Assembly (NCBI GenBank): GCA_023634235.1 | Contig: JAMKCF010000007.1 | Location: forward strand, 22,760,592 to 22,824,591 | DNA length: 64,000 nt | Origin: Pisaster brevispinus | Taxonomy: Eukaryota; Echinodermata; Asteroidea; Forcipulatida; Asteriidae | Direction: 5' to 3' | Shown: one piece after another, positions 47,640 to 59,974 of the stretch | Numbering within the stretch: position 1 is the first letter of the stretch | Layout of the letters: every line of letters starts with the position of its first letter | Program-made: the position numbers and the translations under genes | Notes under the pieces: generated by a model | Database searches by the model: none | Told to the model about the DNA's origin: nothing | What the model saw: the letters and a program-made list of their open reading frames with translations, nothing else

Positions 47640-50064
47640 ACTGCTAGCTGGTGGTGGTGCTGGTGGCGACTGTAAACTGTTAGCTGGTTGTGGTACTGGT
47701 GGTGGCTGTGAACTGCTAGCTGGTTGTGGTACTGGTGATGGCTATGAACTGCTAGCTGGTTGTGGTACTGGTGATGGCTGTGAACTGCTAGCTGGTTGTG
47801 GTACTGGTGATGGCTATGAACTGCTAGCTGGTTGTGGTACTGGTGGTGGCTGTGAACTGCCAGCTGGTTGTACTGGTGATGGCTATGAACTGCTAGCTGG
47901 TTGTGGTACTGGTGATGGCTATGAACTGCTAGCTGGTTGTGGTACTGGTGATGGCTATGAACTGCTAGCTGGTTGTGGTACTGGTGATGGCTGTGAACTG
48001 CTAGCTGGTTGTGGTACTGGTGATGGCTATGAACTGCTAGCTGGTTGTGGTACTGGTGGTGGCTATGAACTGCTAGCTGGTTGTGGTACTGGTGATGGCT
48101 ATGAACTGCTAGCTGGTTGTGGTACTGGTGATGGCTGTGAACTGCTTGCTGGTTGTGGTACTGGTGATGGCTGTGAACTGCTAGCTGGTTGTGGTACTGG
48201 TGATGGCTGTGAACTGCTAGCTGGTTGTACTGGTGATGGCTATGAACTGCTAGCTGGTTGTGGTACTGGTGATGGCTATGAACTGCTAGCTGGTTGTGGT
48301 ACTGGTGATGGCTGTGAACTGCTAGCTGGTTGTGGTACTGGAGGGGGCTGTGAACTGCTAGCTGGTTGTGGTACTGGTGATGGCTGTGAACTGCTAGCTG
48401 GTTGTGGTACTGGTGATGGCTATGAACTGCTAGCTGGTGGTGGTGCTGGTGGTGGTGGTGAACTGCTAGCTGGTGGTGGTGCTGGTGGTGGTGGTGAACT
48501 GCTAGCTGGTTGTGGTACTGGTGATGGCTATGAACTGCTAGCTGGTTGTGGTACTGGAGGGGGCTATGAACTGCTAGCTGGTTGTGGTACTGGTGATGGC
48601 TATGAACTGCTAGCTGGTTGTGGTACTGGTGATGGCTATGAACTGCTAGCTGGTTGTGGTACTGGTGATGGCTGTGAACTGCTAGCTGGTTGTACTGGTG
48701 ATGGCTATGAACTGCTAGCTGGTTGTGGTACTGGTGGTGGCTATGAACTGCTAGCTGGTTGTGGTACTGGTGATGGCTGTGAACTGCTAGCTGGTTGTGG
48801 TACTGGTGATGGCTGTGAACTGCTAGCTGGTTGTGGTACTGGTGATGGCTATGAACTGCTAGCTGGTTGTGGTACTGGTGATGGCTATGAACTGCTAGCT
48901 GGTTGTGGTACTGGTGGTGGCTGTGAACTGCTAGCTGGTTGTGGTACTGGTGATGGCTATGAACTGCTAGCTGGTGGTGGTGCTGGTGGTGGTGGTGAAC
49001 TGCTAGCTGGTGGTGGTGCTGGTGGTGGTGGTGAACTGCTAGCTGGTTGTGGTACTGGTGGTGGCTATGAACTGCTAGCTGGTTGTGGTACTGGAGGGGG
49101 CTATGAACTGCTAGCTGGTTGTGGTACTGGTGATGGCTATGAACTGCTAGCTGGTTGTGGTACTGGTGATGGCTGTAAAGTGCTAGCTGGTTGTGGTACT
49201 GGTGATGGCTGTGAACTGCTAGCTGGTTGTGGTACTGGTGATGGCTATAAACTGCTAGCTGGTTGTGGTACTGGTGGTGGCTATGAACTGCTAGCTGGTT
49301 GTGGTACTGGTGATGGCTATGAACTGCTAGCTGGTGGTGGTACTGGAGGGGGCTGTGAAATGCTAGCTGGAATGGTGCTGGTGGTGGTGGTGAACTGCTA
49401 GCTGGTGGTGGTGCTGGTGGTGGTGGTGAACTGCTAGCTGGTGGTGGTGCTGGTGGTGGTGGTGAACTGCTAGTTGGCGGTGGTGCTGGTGGTGGTGGTG
49501 AACTGCTAGCTCGTGGTGCTGGTGGTGGTGGGGAACTGCTAGCTGGTGGTGGTGCTGGTGGTGGTGGTGAACTGCTAGCTGGCGGTGGTGGTGGTGGTGG
49601 TGGTGGTGGTGAACTGCTAGCTGGTGGTGGTGCTGGTGGTGGTGGTGAACTGCTAGCTGGTGGTGGTGCTGGTGGTGGTGGTGAACTGCTAGCTGGTGGT
49701 GGTGCTGGTGGTGGTGGTGAACTGCTAGCTGGCGGTGGTGGTGGTGCTGGTGGTGGTGGTGAACTGCTAGTTGGCGGTGGTGCTGGTGGTGGTGGTGAAC
49801 TGCTAGCTGGTGGTGGTGCTGGTGGTGGTGGTGAACTGCTAGCTGGTGGTGGTGCTGGTGGTGGTGGTGAACTGCTAGCTGGTGGTGGTGCTGGTGGTGG
49901 TGGTGAACTGCTAGCTGGTGGTGGTGCTGGTGGTGGTGGTGAACTGCTAGCTGGTGGTGGTGCTGGTGGTGGTGGTGAACTGCTAGCTGGTGGTGGTGGT
50001 GGTGCTGGTGGTGGTGGTGAACTGCTAGCTGGTGGTGGTGCTGGTGGTGGTGGGGAACTGCTGC
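47640..50064. repeat. 36-bp minisatellite, about 67 copies, two unit types
   Basis: The array has a 36-bp period marked by gaactgctagctgg. The left two-thirds is mainly one unit type (ggttgtggtactggtgatggctat); the right part (from about 49,370) is mainly ggtggtggtgctggtggtgg. Islands of the second type sit in the first near 48,430 and 48,965. The plus strand is G/T-rich with little C. The minus strand stays open throughout and would encode Ser/Pro-rich (SSSPPPPAPPPA) and His-rich (AVHSHHQYHNQL) 12-mers. That frame begins with GTG, not ATG, and has no convincing gene structure. The array ends exactly at the stop codon of the decayed gene to its right. Confidence 0.95.
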
Positions 50065-52677
50065 TTATGGCTTTGGCACTGATGGCAGGGGACACACGAT
50101 GTCTTTAGTTGTTTCGCTGCAATATTCTCGAATCTTCTCATAGAGGTACCATTGGCGTTTAGCATCCAGTCCAGGGGGGTCTAGCTATGTGGGAAGGTCA
50201 ACTGTTGGTCGTCGAGTGTTTTGAGGAGCTGGAAGCTTGTTTCTGGGTCGCTTAGATTCTTTTTCGCAAAGACAACGCCAGGTTCATCGGATGTGAAGCT
50301 ATGCAGGAAAAGAAGAAAATAAACAAAAGGGTTACTAGAAGGGCACCAATTGAAAAGAAAATTTGCCCCACATTGTTAAGCAATGACAAAGTATTACATG
50401 TTCTTTTTTTTTTTATTTACCGGAAATGTTGAAAACTCTTGACTCCATGAAGTGCATTTGGATTGACCGATGAAGACTGCAGATGCAGCGCCAAAGCATA
50501 TACCACAAGACAAAGCGATTCTTATTTTGGCCGCTACAGTTGTCGCAATGGAGATGTGCTGTAGTTTCACCAAGGCCGTAGCTCTCAAAGAAGTGGTTCA
50601 GGTAGCTTATCACTGCATTGCTACCCTTGGAGATGAGAACACCTTCATCAACTAAATAGTTCACTTGTTTTGTGACACCCTCACAATGAACACCAAAAAT
50701 CCCCAGCTTTCTTTGTGTTAGGAAGTAGACTGGACCAGGTTGCACGGGGTCTGCCGGAAAGTGAACTTGCTGCGCATAGTCGAAAGAGTAGTGCATGTCT
50801 ATAACTCTGGTGCAAGACATGTTAGGCCCAAGTTGGGTGACACCTAAACGCTCTGTAGTTTCCCTCGCATCCTTTACTAGCTCCCTGTAGAAAGTTCTCT
50901 CATAAGCGACATTCTAGATGGGCCTGTTGAAGTTTGCAGCGCTGCTGTTTCTCTGCATCTGGAAGATTTGCTGACTTGTAGAGTAAGCTGTTTTTCTGGC
51001 ACTGCCAGCACACATCGGTCATTTGTTTAGCACAGACAATGAAAGGACACACCTTCTTCCAGAGCTTTTGGAATGTTGACAGAGCAACAACTCTCTCCCC
51101 TGTCAAAATAATAGAAATAATTGTGGTTTATTAATTGATAAACAATAATAACAATTATTACAAGCCTTTTTGGGGAAGAGGGGGTATTCACATGAATGGA
51201 CAGTGATGTGTTTATGTTGGTTTCAGCTGAACCATGTACAGTAAAACAGCAGGAAATGAGAACTTTGTGATTGTGTAGTACACTGTACTCACGAAAGACA
51301 AAAGTGGAAAGTAAGTCTACAATAAAGAAAATAGTAAAGTAATTTACCAGACTCCTCCATGGCAACTTTGTACTTTCTCCATACGTTGGCCATGGTTTCA
51401 CTGGAAGGGAGAAGCTTGATGTCATCACGCTTGAATCCTGGAATGCAGCCAGGCAGAAGGATGGCGTGCAACTCAGCGTAGTTCCAAATAAAACTATGCA
51501 CATTGATGTTGTCGTCACAAGACAGATGGTTCCGGAAGGTACGCCCCCTGTTTTTGTGGACCTGCGGTTTGCAGCCATTATCACGCTAATGTTTTTGGAG
51601 AGACTTCAGCTTGTTGAGACTAATACTATACAAAGAAGCACAGAAAGCGAGATGGTCATTAAAACATTCATAACAACACTTCCTCATTAACAACTGTTGT
51701 TTTTGGGGTTTTTTTTAAACTGTAAGTGCACTCCAGTTGACAAGCTGTTAACAAAAGTTCATCATGAAAACAGCCTTTCTTACCCATGTAAAACAGGAAT
51801 GTTTCTCTGTAGACAGACTGGCCTTGAAAAAGGAATGACGACCTCTGACGTGTTCTTTCTTTTCCCCCACTCCTTCTTGATGGCGCTGTCTGATGACTGG
51901 TGTTAGTAAAACAGCGGATCTGGCCCAGGAGGAGCATGTCCTTTTCTCCTGTAATGTAATTAAAATGCGAAGCAAATGAAATTCTGAAACCAGCAATTGA
52001 TATAATGCATTCCTACAAATTGAATAAAAAAACAACAACAAAAATTATTAAAAACCTCAACCATTAGACCACTTTAATCCTTCAGTCTCCTTCAGCACTA
52101 ATCGAGAATCCAAATGTTCTTTATTAATAGTGCAAGGCCCGTATAAACAATTTTCAAATCTAAATCTAAATTCCACAAAATTATTTTATTCTTTATGCGG
52201 TGATTGTTAAATTTAAAAGACAAGTTGTAATCACTATCAGCAGTTTCCAAAATGCAAGACATAACTAGAGAAAAAATAGTAAAGAAAACAAAATAAACAA
52301 ATGAAACCATACCCCTGGACAGTTCGGCTATTTCGCACTGAGAATTGACAAAATCATCAGCGGAGTAACGCTTGGAACAGGGTCCATCATCGAGAAGCTT
52401 GCAGTCGCACTGGAATTCACTGGCCTTTCCCCGTTGTTCGACGGCCTGAAGAGGTCCGTTGGCATCGATGTCATCTCCTGCTGGAATACCTACAATAACT
52501 AAAGATGGCGATGTGGAATCAGATTCTGAATCGGTTTCTGATTCCACATCGTCATCTTCACATCGGAAGTTAACAAAGTAATCTTCCATGAAGCCAATCA
52601 TGTCTCTCCTCCCTGGCAAGATTGGCATCACGGAGATCATTCAAAACCTCAGCTAGACACTGATCCTTCGAACCCAT
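50065..52677 (-). pseudogene. Decayed multi-exon gene with a transposase-like DNxxGQNKN domain
   Basis: Five exons can be traced on the minus strand: about 52,313-52,677, 51,784-51,948, 51,348-51,625, 50,421-51,099 and 50,065-50,298, mostly with GT-AG borders and phase 1 joins. Readable parts are an acidic N-terminal region, LLLGQIRCFTNTSHQT, NYAELHAILLPGCIPGFKRD, MTDVCWQCQKNS, and a core YSFDYAQQVHFP ... HLHCDNCSGQNKNRF. The core is typical of a widespread animal family of unknown function (I believe DUF7869) that resembles an RNase H-like transposase. The C-terminal exon reads FTSDEPGVVFAKK and, after a frame change, GLDAKRQWYLYEKIREYC to a stop. Lesions include an in-frame TAG in exon 3, a one-base phase defect at its acceptor, a frameshift near 50,912, another in the last exon, and probably one near the start. 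A segment expected between the last two exons seems missing. Confidence 0.75.
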
Positions 52678-52679
52678 AC

Positions 52680-53400
52680 TTAAGCAAATAATTAACGAAC
52701 AAAATATACAAAAACAAAATATGTTGGCTGAAATAGTAATACTTATCAAAATCTTTTCGCTCAGAGCAAGACAAGTCAGTTGAGTTGAACACAGTTGATA
52801 GGTAATGCGCTGTGTTTATGTTCGGCACGCACATCATAAAAAGTCACATGGCAGTCACCTGACAGTGAATAAACAACCAATCCCACTCACAGCGCATGCA
52901 CGCGCTCGACCGTGTGTGTGTGTGTTGACCAATCTGTGCATTACACTGTGTACACGTGATAAAAAATATCCACGCTCCTAGTAACCAGCACCCTTTGTAT
53001 ACGTGTCAGAAATTAACCTACCTTGCTTTTGCATTTGACCTTTAACCTTTTCTATGTCTACATACAGAAAGACAACGTTCTCAGCTTTCAGATGATACCA
53101 AATTTATAATAGGGGGGTTCCAATTAACACGCTGCCAGATGTGTAAAATGACGCAAGTTTCTACTGAATCCACGGACATCGGTCGTACAAACCACCAACA
53201 AAATGTACACAAAACACTTTTTTTTCATCTTTATTGATCAAAATAAACAGAATATGAAAAGTGTGGATATTAACGATGTCAAAAATGGAATTTAAAAAAA
53301 TCACACCAACGAATAATTTATCACCCTTTCAACATTGACGAGCCTATTACGTGAAAAGGCATAGCGCGACTTACGGGCCTTTTTTGCAGAGCGGGTCACA
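52680..53400. other. Upstream flank of the decayed gene
   Basis: It contains a short GT run near 52,913-52,924. Nothing else was supported. Confidence 0.4.
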
Positions 53401-53404
53401 AATA

Positions 53405-53690
53405 TGTATGAGTGCTACACAGACAGGCAACAATGGTAACTTGCAAACTGAAAGTTGATTTCAAGTTCAATTTCACCATACATTACAACCATACAGACAC
53501 ACAACAATGGTACATGGAGCTACCTGTACACTTACATTACAGACAGACAACAATGGAAGCTTGACACTCAAGTTCAATATTTACTACTAGGATCAGTGGT
53601 TTCTTTGTATGCTGTGCCTATATTTAGCTTAACCAGCCAGCTACCCTTATGGTGTACTGATGTGCATGTACCTGCTGCGTGACTCTAGGT
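53405..53690. repeat. Dispersed repeat (about 280 bp), further copy
   Basis: It matches 33,475-33,730 and 40,115-40,395 from gctacacagacaggcaacaa to the gtgactctagg region. It lies outside the segmental duplication, so the family is dispersed. Confidence 0.7.
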
Positions 53691-54035
53691 GGAAATGAAC
53701 GGTTTGTGCCCAGCGCCATTTTGGGAGGGACCAGCTCTGGTGTTACATGTAGAAGTCTTTGTTGTGAATGCAGAAAAAAAGCTTGCAGACATAGATTAGA
53801 CAGTGGACAGTGGTTAACAGTGCTGATGTGAGTACAGGTTTCAAACTGATTTAACTTTGCTCAATACTCCAGCTTGAGTTAGGCTATTATGGAAACTACT
53901 TAAATTGTGCATTTTCATAAAATGTGATTTTGTAGCTTAGATGATAATATAATTGTGTTTTACCGTTATACTGAGGTGTTTTAAGCACAGAATACTCAGT
54001 CCTGAGTCCTGTGAAAAATATACTCACAGGCAAAT

Positions 54036-54115
54036 CACTCGAGTGAAAATCAAACTCAAGACCTTTGCATTGTTAGAGCAGATGTCTTACTACTAGACCG
54101 CTGAGCTAGCTCGGC
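54036..54115 (-). repeat. tRNA-like sequence (SINE head)
   Basis: The minus strand begins GCCGAGCTAGCTCAGCGG (A box) and has a B-box-like GAGTTTGATTTTC. The body continues downstream (minus) with gcctgtgagtatatttttcac. The T-arm pairs poorly. It is a different head from the Leu-like SINEs. Confidence 0.5.
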
Positions 54116-54119
54116 GGCT

Positions 54120-55690
54120 AGAGGCAGGTCTGAAACCTTTGTAGCGGGTTACGCAATGATTTAATAGATCGTTGTAAGGTTACAACAAATTATGTTCTTT
54201 ATCCCTGAGGCAAAAATTAACATCTATTAGATGTTAATGATTCATCTTTGGTTTACATGTAAAAGTCTTGTACAATTGACATTGCTTGTATGGTTTCTCA
54301 AATAATGTACTCAGATTAGAACCTTGGTGTATTATCTTCCAATTTAATGGAGGTAAAGGCTGATTATTTTGTGGCAAGTTCTTGATGTTTGAAACATTTT
54401 CTAAGTGTTACATTCAATGTTATGAACAACAAAGATTAAAAAAGAGTTGATATCAAACAAAGAATCAAATAATCACCAGTATTTTGCTATGCAAGGAACT
54501 TGTCTCAAATGTGCCTGGTAAAGTTCCACATTATCATTTACATTATATTTTACCATAAGTGTTGTTTGTCCCCGAAACATCTGTGTTCATTTCCTGATTT
54601 ACTTTGTATTTAAACAAAAAATTACATCAAATGTATTTCCCTCACAAAATTGTAAAATACTGTATGGCGTCCAGGCATCCAATTACTTGAAACTCATTAA
54701 AACATTGTTGTGTAAAGTGCGCCTTCATTGTGTTGAGCACAGACTTGCCCTCAACATGTGCAACTCTTCATTGTAAATCAGATCAGTCCAACATGGAGTA
54801 TATGGGTATCTAAGGAAAATTCAGACTCTGTTAAAACATGCAGAATCAAGAGCATGAAAACTTGTCGAATACAGATCTTTTATTTTGAACTCAAATCTTC
54901 TATTAAAAATATAATTTAAAAAAAATCTTGACAAGAAAAAGACTTGTAAGTTAGTCTTTATAAAATAACACTTCAGTTTTTACATACTACAAATAGTAAG
55001 TTAAAATTAACCTTGAAACAAGGTTCAAACTTGAAATGAGGATACTTGTTGCCAGGTGAATTATTGCTATAAACCATGCATCGTAAGGATGTTGGAAACA
55101 AATGTTTTTGTTTTAGGAACTCATTTGCAACTCACACCCAAATTTGTGCAAACATTTTACATAGGTTTAACCCTTTCGTTACCGAATTGTTTGGACATAA
55201 ACAACCGCTGGTGACCGCATTGTTTGACCACTCAAGCGTGAAGCACACATTCTTGCACAACAGAAAGCTTTCGTTCAAAGGCCACTTTTACAAACTCCAT
55301 TATCTCCTTGAAGATATTGTTTTCAGCAAAATAAGTAATAAAAAAGTTCTTCCTTATTGAATTCCCTTTCATATAATCTAAAACTCATTGAGATTGGTCC
55401 AATAAATGTCAAAGTTCTTGGTCTTTCTTTCCTCAGTGCAAACTGTAATCCCAAACACTTTTTTGTACACAACCATATGGCGCTCCGTAGATGTTTGGCA
55501 TTTCGGATCTTCCAACTCCAATTTGAAGAGATTGCATAATAGCAACCTTATTTTATTTTACCACCATTGGAAAGATCCGATCTCTCTCTTTCCAATGATG
55601 GTAAGCTTGGGTATGGAGGGTGAACATGGACAAAACTACAACTTTATTACAAATGGCCTTTGTGCTCAGGCTTGAGTGCCTTTTTGTGTG
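54120..55690. other. Non-coding stretch
   Basis: No supported gene. A hairpin of ccaccattggaaag with ctttccaatgatgg lies near 55,561-55,602. Open frames at 55,076-55,675 overlap in different frames and have no domains. Confidence 0.4.
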
Positions 55691-55695
55691 CAAGC

Positions 55696-55778
55696 TTGGT
55701 CGACTAAAGTCGCCAATGGTAAGGAAGTGGGGGTATGAGTGCAGTCGACTAAAGTCGCCTATGGTAAGGAAAGGGTTA
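55696..55778 (+). repeat. Two direct repeats around a palindromic cgactaaagtcg
   Basis: The phrase gtcgactaaagtcgcc(a/t)atggtaaggaa occurs twice, at about 55,699 and 55,748, 49 bp apart. Each contains the inverted pair CGACT/AGTCG. Confidence 0.8.
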
Positions 55779-56003
55779 ATGACAAAATAATGTCAGTAGG
55801 TGATAGTTTTTAACTGTTAATAGTGACCGGAAGCTAAGGTCTTATTCTTCAATAATTTTGTTAATTTTATAACACTTAAATATTTCATCAGTACCTTTTA
55901 CTTCCCACCAATTTAATTTGTATTGTTAAAATCTACGTTAAACTTAAGTATTTGAAGAAACTGAATCGGAATGTGTAAAACTCAATATGGTTGGCAGCAA
56001 CTT

Positions 56004-56151
56004 GGGGTCGATTTCACAAAGCACTAAGATTCATCTTAAGATGAGTTGTCAGTATCACCATAGTGATTTGTCTTGTGACATCACACCTTACTTAGCAATT
56101 AGGAGTGATTTGGAGTTAAGATCAATCTTAACTCTTCGTGAAATTTAGCCC
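56004..56151. mobile_element. Short MITE (about 147 bp)
   Basis: The inverted ends are GGGTCGATTTCACAAAGCAC and, in reverse complement, GGGCTAAATTTCACGAAGAG; subterminal taagattcatctta pairs with taagatcaatctta. The layout matches small MITEs common in marine invertebrates. No clear target duplication was identified. Confidence 0.75.
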
Positions 56152-56154
56152 TGG

Positions 56155-57296
56155 TCCTGTAAGTTCCAATACCTGCCAGACTTGCACAGTTTAATTTCCA
56201 GTGAAGTACATTAGAGTTACAGTATGTAGGCCAACCTTTTACACATGTAGACTTAGTGTGTTTTGTGATAATTCACTCTTTAAAAACTTGTTTTATGTGA
56301 TAGTTGTTTTCAAGATTATGTACTGATAATCCAAACTCCCGATACAGATTTTTCTTTTTCTTGTACTTCCCGTATTGTGTGTCGCAACAAAATGTTTTTG
56401 ATTGAAAAAAGAAAAATAAAGAGAAAAAAAAGAAGTCTTTACCCCAAATTAAAGAAAGAGAAAACGTTAATGATTATTGAAACCATATCAATAGCAAATT
56501 GGCAGGAAAGAAGCGTGCCAAAATTTTTTGAAAGTATGTCAGTCTGACAGGCTTTTGTGTGCCTGGCTAGAACACTGTTCACAGCCTCGTGAACTGGATC
56601 CTCCAAATGCAGAAAACATTGCTTAGTTTAAAGTTGAAGATATTAATTTCATCTATTTAAAATGATTTTGTCAAGTACAAAGAGATGTACTTGCACCACA
56701 TGGCGATTTATTAAAACTGATGTTCATCTGGTAAACAAAATACTTGTTTAATCCTCGTTTCTGAAATTAACATATCATGTTGATATAATCAAATTTTGAA
56801 AAAAATAGTTTACTACAGGGTAGGCCGGCAGAGCTTGTTAGAATCCTGAGAGTTTTCAGAGGCAATTTCTGTAAAGACAGGCAGCTAATTAATTTGGAAT
56901 GTTTTACTAGTATATGTTTTAATTACTATAGTTTAGTTTAGTTTAGTGTTTTTAATTCTAGTGAGACAACACAACAAAATAATTTTTACTGTAGTTGTCT
57001 TCAGATTGAAAAGAATAAAGTATTCTCACAGCCTCAAAACTGAGAAACTTTTTGGGTTGTTATTGACTAAATAGATGCAAATGATTATTTAAAAGCCCTT
57101 TTTTTTAAAAATGCTACATGAAAAAAATCTTCATTTGTAGTTTAATTGTGTGGTGTATTTCAGTGCATTCCCACATTGATGTACAGCGCAGGGATCAATT
57201 TGATGTAATACAGCAACAGACTGAAAGTGGTTTGTGTAAACTGAATGCTAATTCTTTTGTAATATAATATTTATGCTCTTTGCTTTTTATTTCCAG
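56155..57296. other. Upstream region or 5' intron of TRIM gene B
   Basis: It ends in a polypyrimidine tract and acceptor tttttatttccag (AG at 57,295-57,296) six bases before the start codon, so the gene probably has an upstream non-coding exon in or beyond this stretch. I could not place its donor or a promoter. Confidence 0.45.
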
Positions 57297-57302
57297 ATCA
57301 CA

Positions 57303-59889
57303 ATGGCATCTTCTGAACCAGCACAGGTTTCAGCTCTAGAGAAAATCAGAAAGGATTATCTAGAGTGCAGTATTTGCCAAGAGGAGTATATAGAACCCAA
57401 ACTACTTGACTGTCTTCACAGCTTCTGTAAACACTGTTTACTTGAATACCAGACTATCAACTACAAAGATGCTAAAATGCTTATTTGTCCTTTGTGTCAA
57501 AAGGAGACACAACTTCCTGAGAAGGGTGTTCTAGATTTCAAGACTAACTTCATTTTAACTGGTCTTGCTCTCCAACTACAGCAGGTCAGTTCACTTGAAA
57601 ACAGCAAATTGGTCTGTAATTTATGCGAGGACAAAAACGAGGCAACATATTTCTGTTTTGACTGCCCCATGTTCATTTGTGCAAACTGCCACAAAATGCA
57701 CAAGAAAATTCCTTCATTATCAAACCACACAGTAGTTACTAAGATTGCAATGAAAAAGACAAAATCAAAACGTCATCCAGAATGCAAAAGTAATGAAGGT
57801 GAAGTGATGAGGTTCTATTGTACAACATGTGACGTGATGATTTGTAGAGACTGCACTGTCATAGATCACCGTAATCCACAACATGAATATATTGATTGCA
57901 ACCAAGCCTCATCCACATATAAACAGTCCTTGGCTCAACTCATGACTCCCCTTGAAGAAATCCTGAAGAACCTTGAACAATCTCAAGCAACTGTCTCAAC
58001 AATGAAAGCCAATTTAGACATTGCAATTGAGAAAACCATGGCAGAGGTGAAGAACAGAGCTGATGAGATCAGGGCTGAGGTAACAGCTCAAGAGAGTCGC
58101 ATCATAGATGAATTAAAAACCATCCGCAAAGATCGTAACAAGAAACTGGAGGAGTATGAGCAAACAGTGAGTGTAAACGCACAGCAAATACAGCATTCAA
58201 TGCAGTCTGCCAAAGAAATCAGTAAACAAAATTCAACTCCTGAGTTCCTTGCACGCTATCCTTCTCTCAGTAAGGACCTGAAATTACTCAGAAATCAAAA
58301 TCAACCCAAGATAGTTCCTACCCTTGCCCATCCGAGATTCAATCCAGAGGTTTGTGACATCTCCCTGGGTAATCTGATTATGGAGGAACCAAGGTGGGAG
58401 CTTGGTTTGGAGTTTGATGAAGGAATCGAGTGGGCTCGGGATATTGATGCCTCTGTACCTGGGGATGAGAAGGCAGTGGCAAACTGGACTAATAGAACAG
58501 TGGTAATCTACAACACCAAGGGACACCAAAAGAAAACTATCCAACTAACACAAAGTAAGTTCCTTAAAATGTCATTCAGTTAGAGATGTAATGTTGTTGC
58601 AAATCTCAAACAGTGTAAAAAGTACTCTTGATTGGTTATCATGTGACAGTCAAAGAGTATTCCATGAACATTAGTAGTTATTACAATCCAATACTGCAAT
58701 CAAATCTGATTAAGTTTCATCTAACATTGTTTGAAGTTATCAACTTCAGTCAGTCATTAAAATGATGTTCACACACCAGACCATACTTGTGATCAATACA
58801 AGGTTTACATGTAGTCAAAGTGTATGCCATGAAATTAATTGATTAGTCATAGTCCATTGCACCTTGTATACTAGGGCTGCATTCATCCACTGTATGATCA
58901 CTGATTCCACTCTATCTGCTGTCACTCTGAATTTTGATATTCCTCTGATCAACACCACCAATAAAAGAAGTTTACAATACTAAATGAGTAATTTTCAATA
59001 ATTAATGTAATTTAGGTAAAATAAAAAAATACTAGTTATAAAGAATGATTTCAATACCTTGCTATTATTAACATGTTGTGCTACTGTATGTCATAGTTAC
59101 ATGTAGGTGCTGTGTAAATTTTAGCAAAGTGACAAGGCTTTTACAACATAGGAACAAATGTATTAAATAATAATGTGTTATTTTCAAAAAATGTAATTAT
59201 GTTGGTTGTAAGTAATGTGCAAATGAAGAATCGTTGCATTGAGTCCTATCCATTGGTTTATTTGTTTTCCAGACCCTTGGGCTGTTGCTGCATTCCAGAA
59301 TCAGTTAGTGGTTGTAGATAGAACAAGCTCTGTCAAGATGTACAACCAGAATGGCAGAAAGATGTTTGAATTCTACACAGTGCCTCAGAGTGAAGTGGAC
59401 CAGACAGCAGTAAACCTCCGCAGTGTAGCAGTCATGAAGGATACAATTCTTGTGGGGGATGCGGAGAGGTCAGTTATAACTAAACACAGCTCTAGTGATG
59501 GGTCACTCATTGACACTGTTTCAGTTCAGACACAACCTTACTACTTGGCCATTGACAGCAAGGAGAGAGTTGTAGTCAGTGGTTTGAACCAACACCAAGT
59601 AGACATTGTTAATGACAATGGTGCTACACTAATCACCATCAAACCAACCATCGATGGTCAGCAAGTTGAATCCTGCAGGGGTGTATGCTGTGACAGCTCA
59701 ACTATATACATTGCAGTGCGCAAAATGAACAGTAACGGTGGTCATATTCATCAGTATGACCCTGAGGGTAGATTTCTCAGCTGTATTGCCCAGGGTCTGC
59801 ACAGGCCATGTGGAATGTCATTGACATCAGATGGTCAGCAGCTGGCACTGGCAGACTGGAGATCAGTGAAGATTTATAACAAGGTGTAA
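57303..59889 (+). CDS. TRIM gene B: RING, two B-boxes, coiled coil, NHL-like propeller (622 aa, two coding exons)
   Basis: The coding sequence is 57,303-58,554 joined to 59,273-59,889 (1,869 nt, phase 1 intron). RING Cys/His ligands are at 22, 25, 37, 39, 42, 45, 62 and 65. B-box 1 spans about 105-142 (Cys105, Cys108, Cys118, Cys121, Cys126, Cys129, His133, His142), and B-box 2 about 158-194 (His158, Cys161, Cys173, Cys176, Cys181, Cys184, His189, His194). A long charged coiled coil covers about 205-330. The propeller starts near 370, with blades such as NPWAVAAFQNQLVVVDR and CRGVCCDSSTIYIAVR. The start was placed at the Met after the acceptor because codons upstream read through the splice site. 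It is a likely RING E3 ligase of the cytoplasm, same family as gene A but clearly diverged. All zinc ligands are present, so it looks functional. Confidence 0.93.
58555..59272 (+). other. Intron of TRIM gene B
   Basis: Donor A|GTAAGT at 58,554/58,555 and acceptor tttgttttccag ending 59,272. The joined codon is A+AC (Asn), giving TQNPWAVAAF across the junction. The 718-bp intron holds no recognised element. Confidence 0.92.
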
Positions 59890-59974
59890 TGTTATCTAAT
59901 AATGGTGATACTGGTCTGATACTGTCTCATGGATTAAACTGACCACCAAAACAAGGCAATCGAATTAAATCACT

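Noticed and set aside
47528..50095. 855-codon minus-strand open frame rich in Pro, Ser and His
   Set aside because: It is the read-through of a 36-bp tandem repeat whose length is a multiple of three, begins with GTG, and is out of frame with the neighbouring gene's C-terminus. Kept as a minisatellite.
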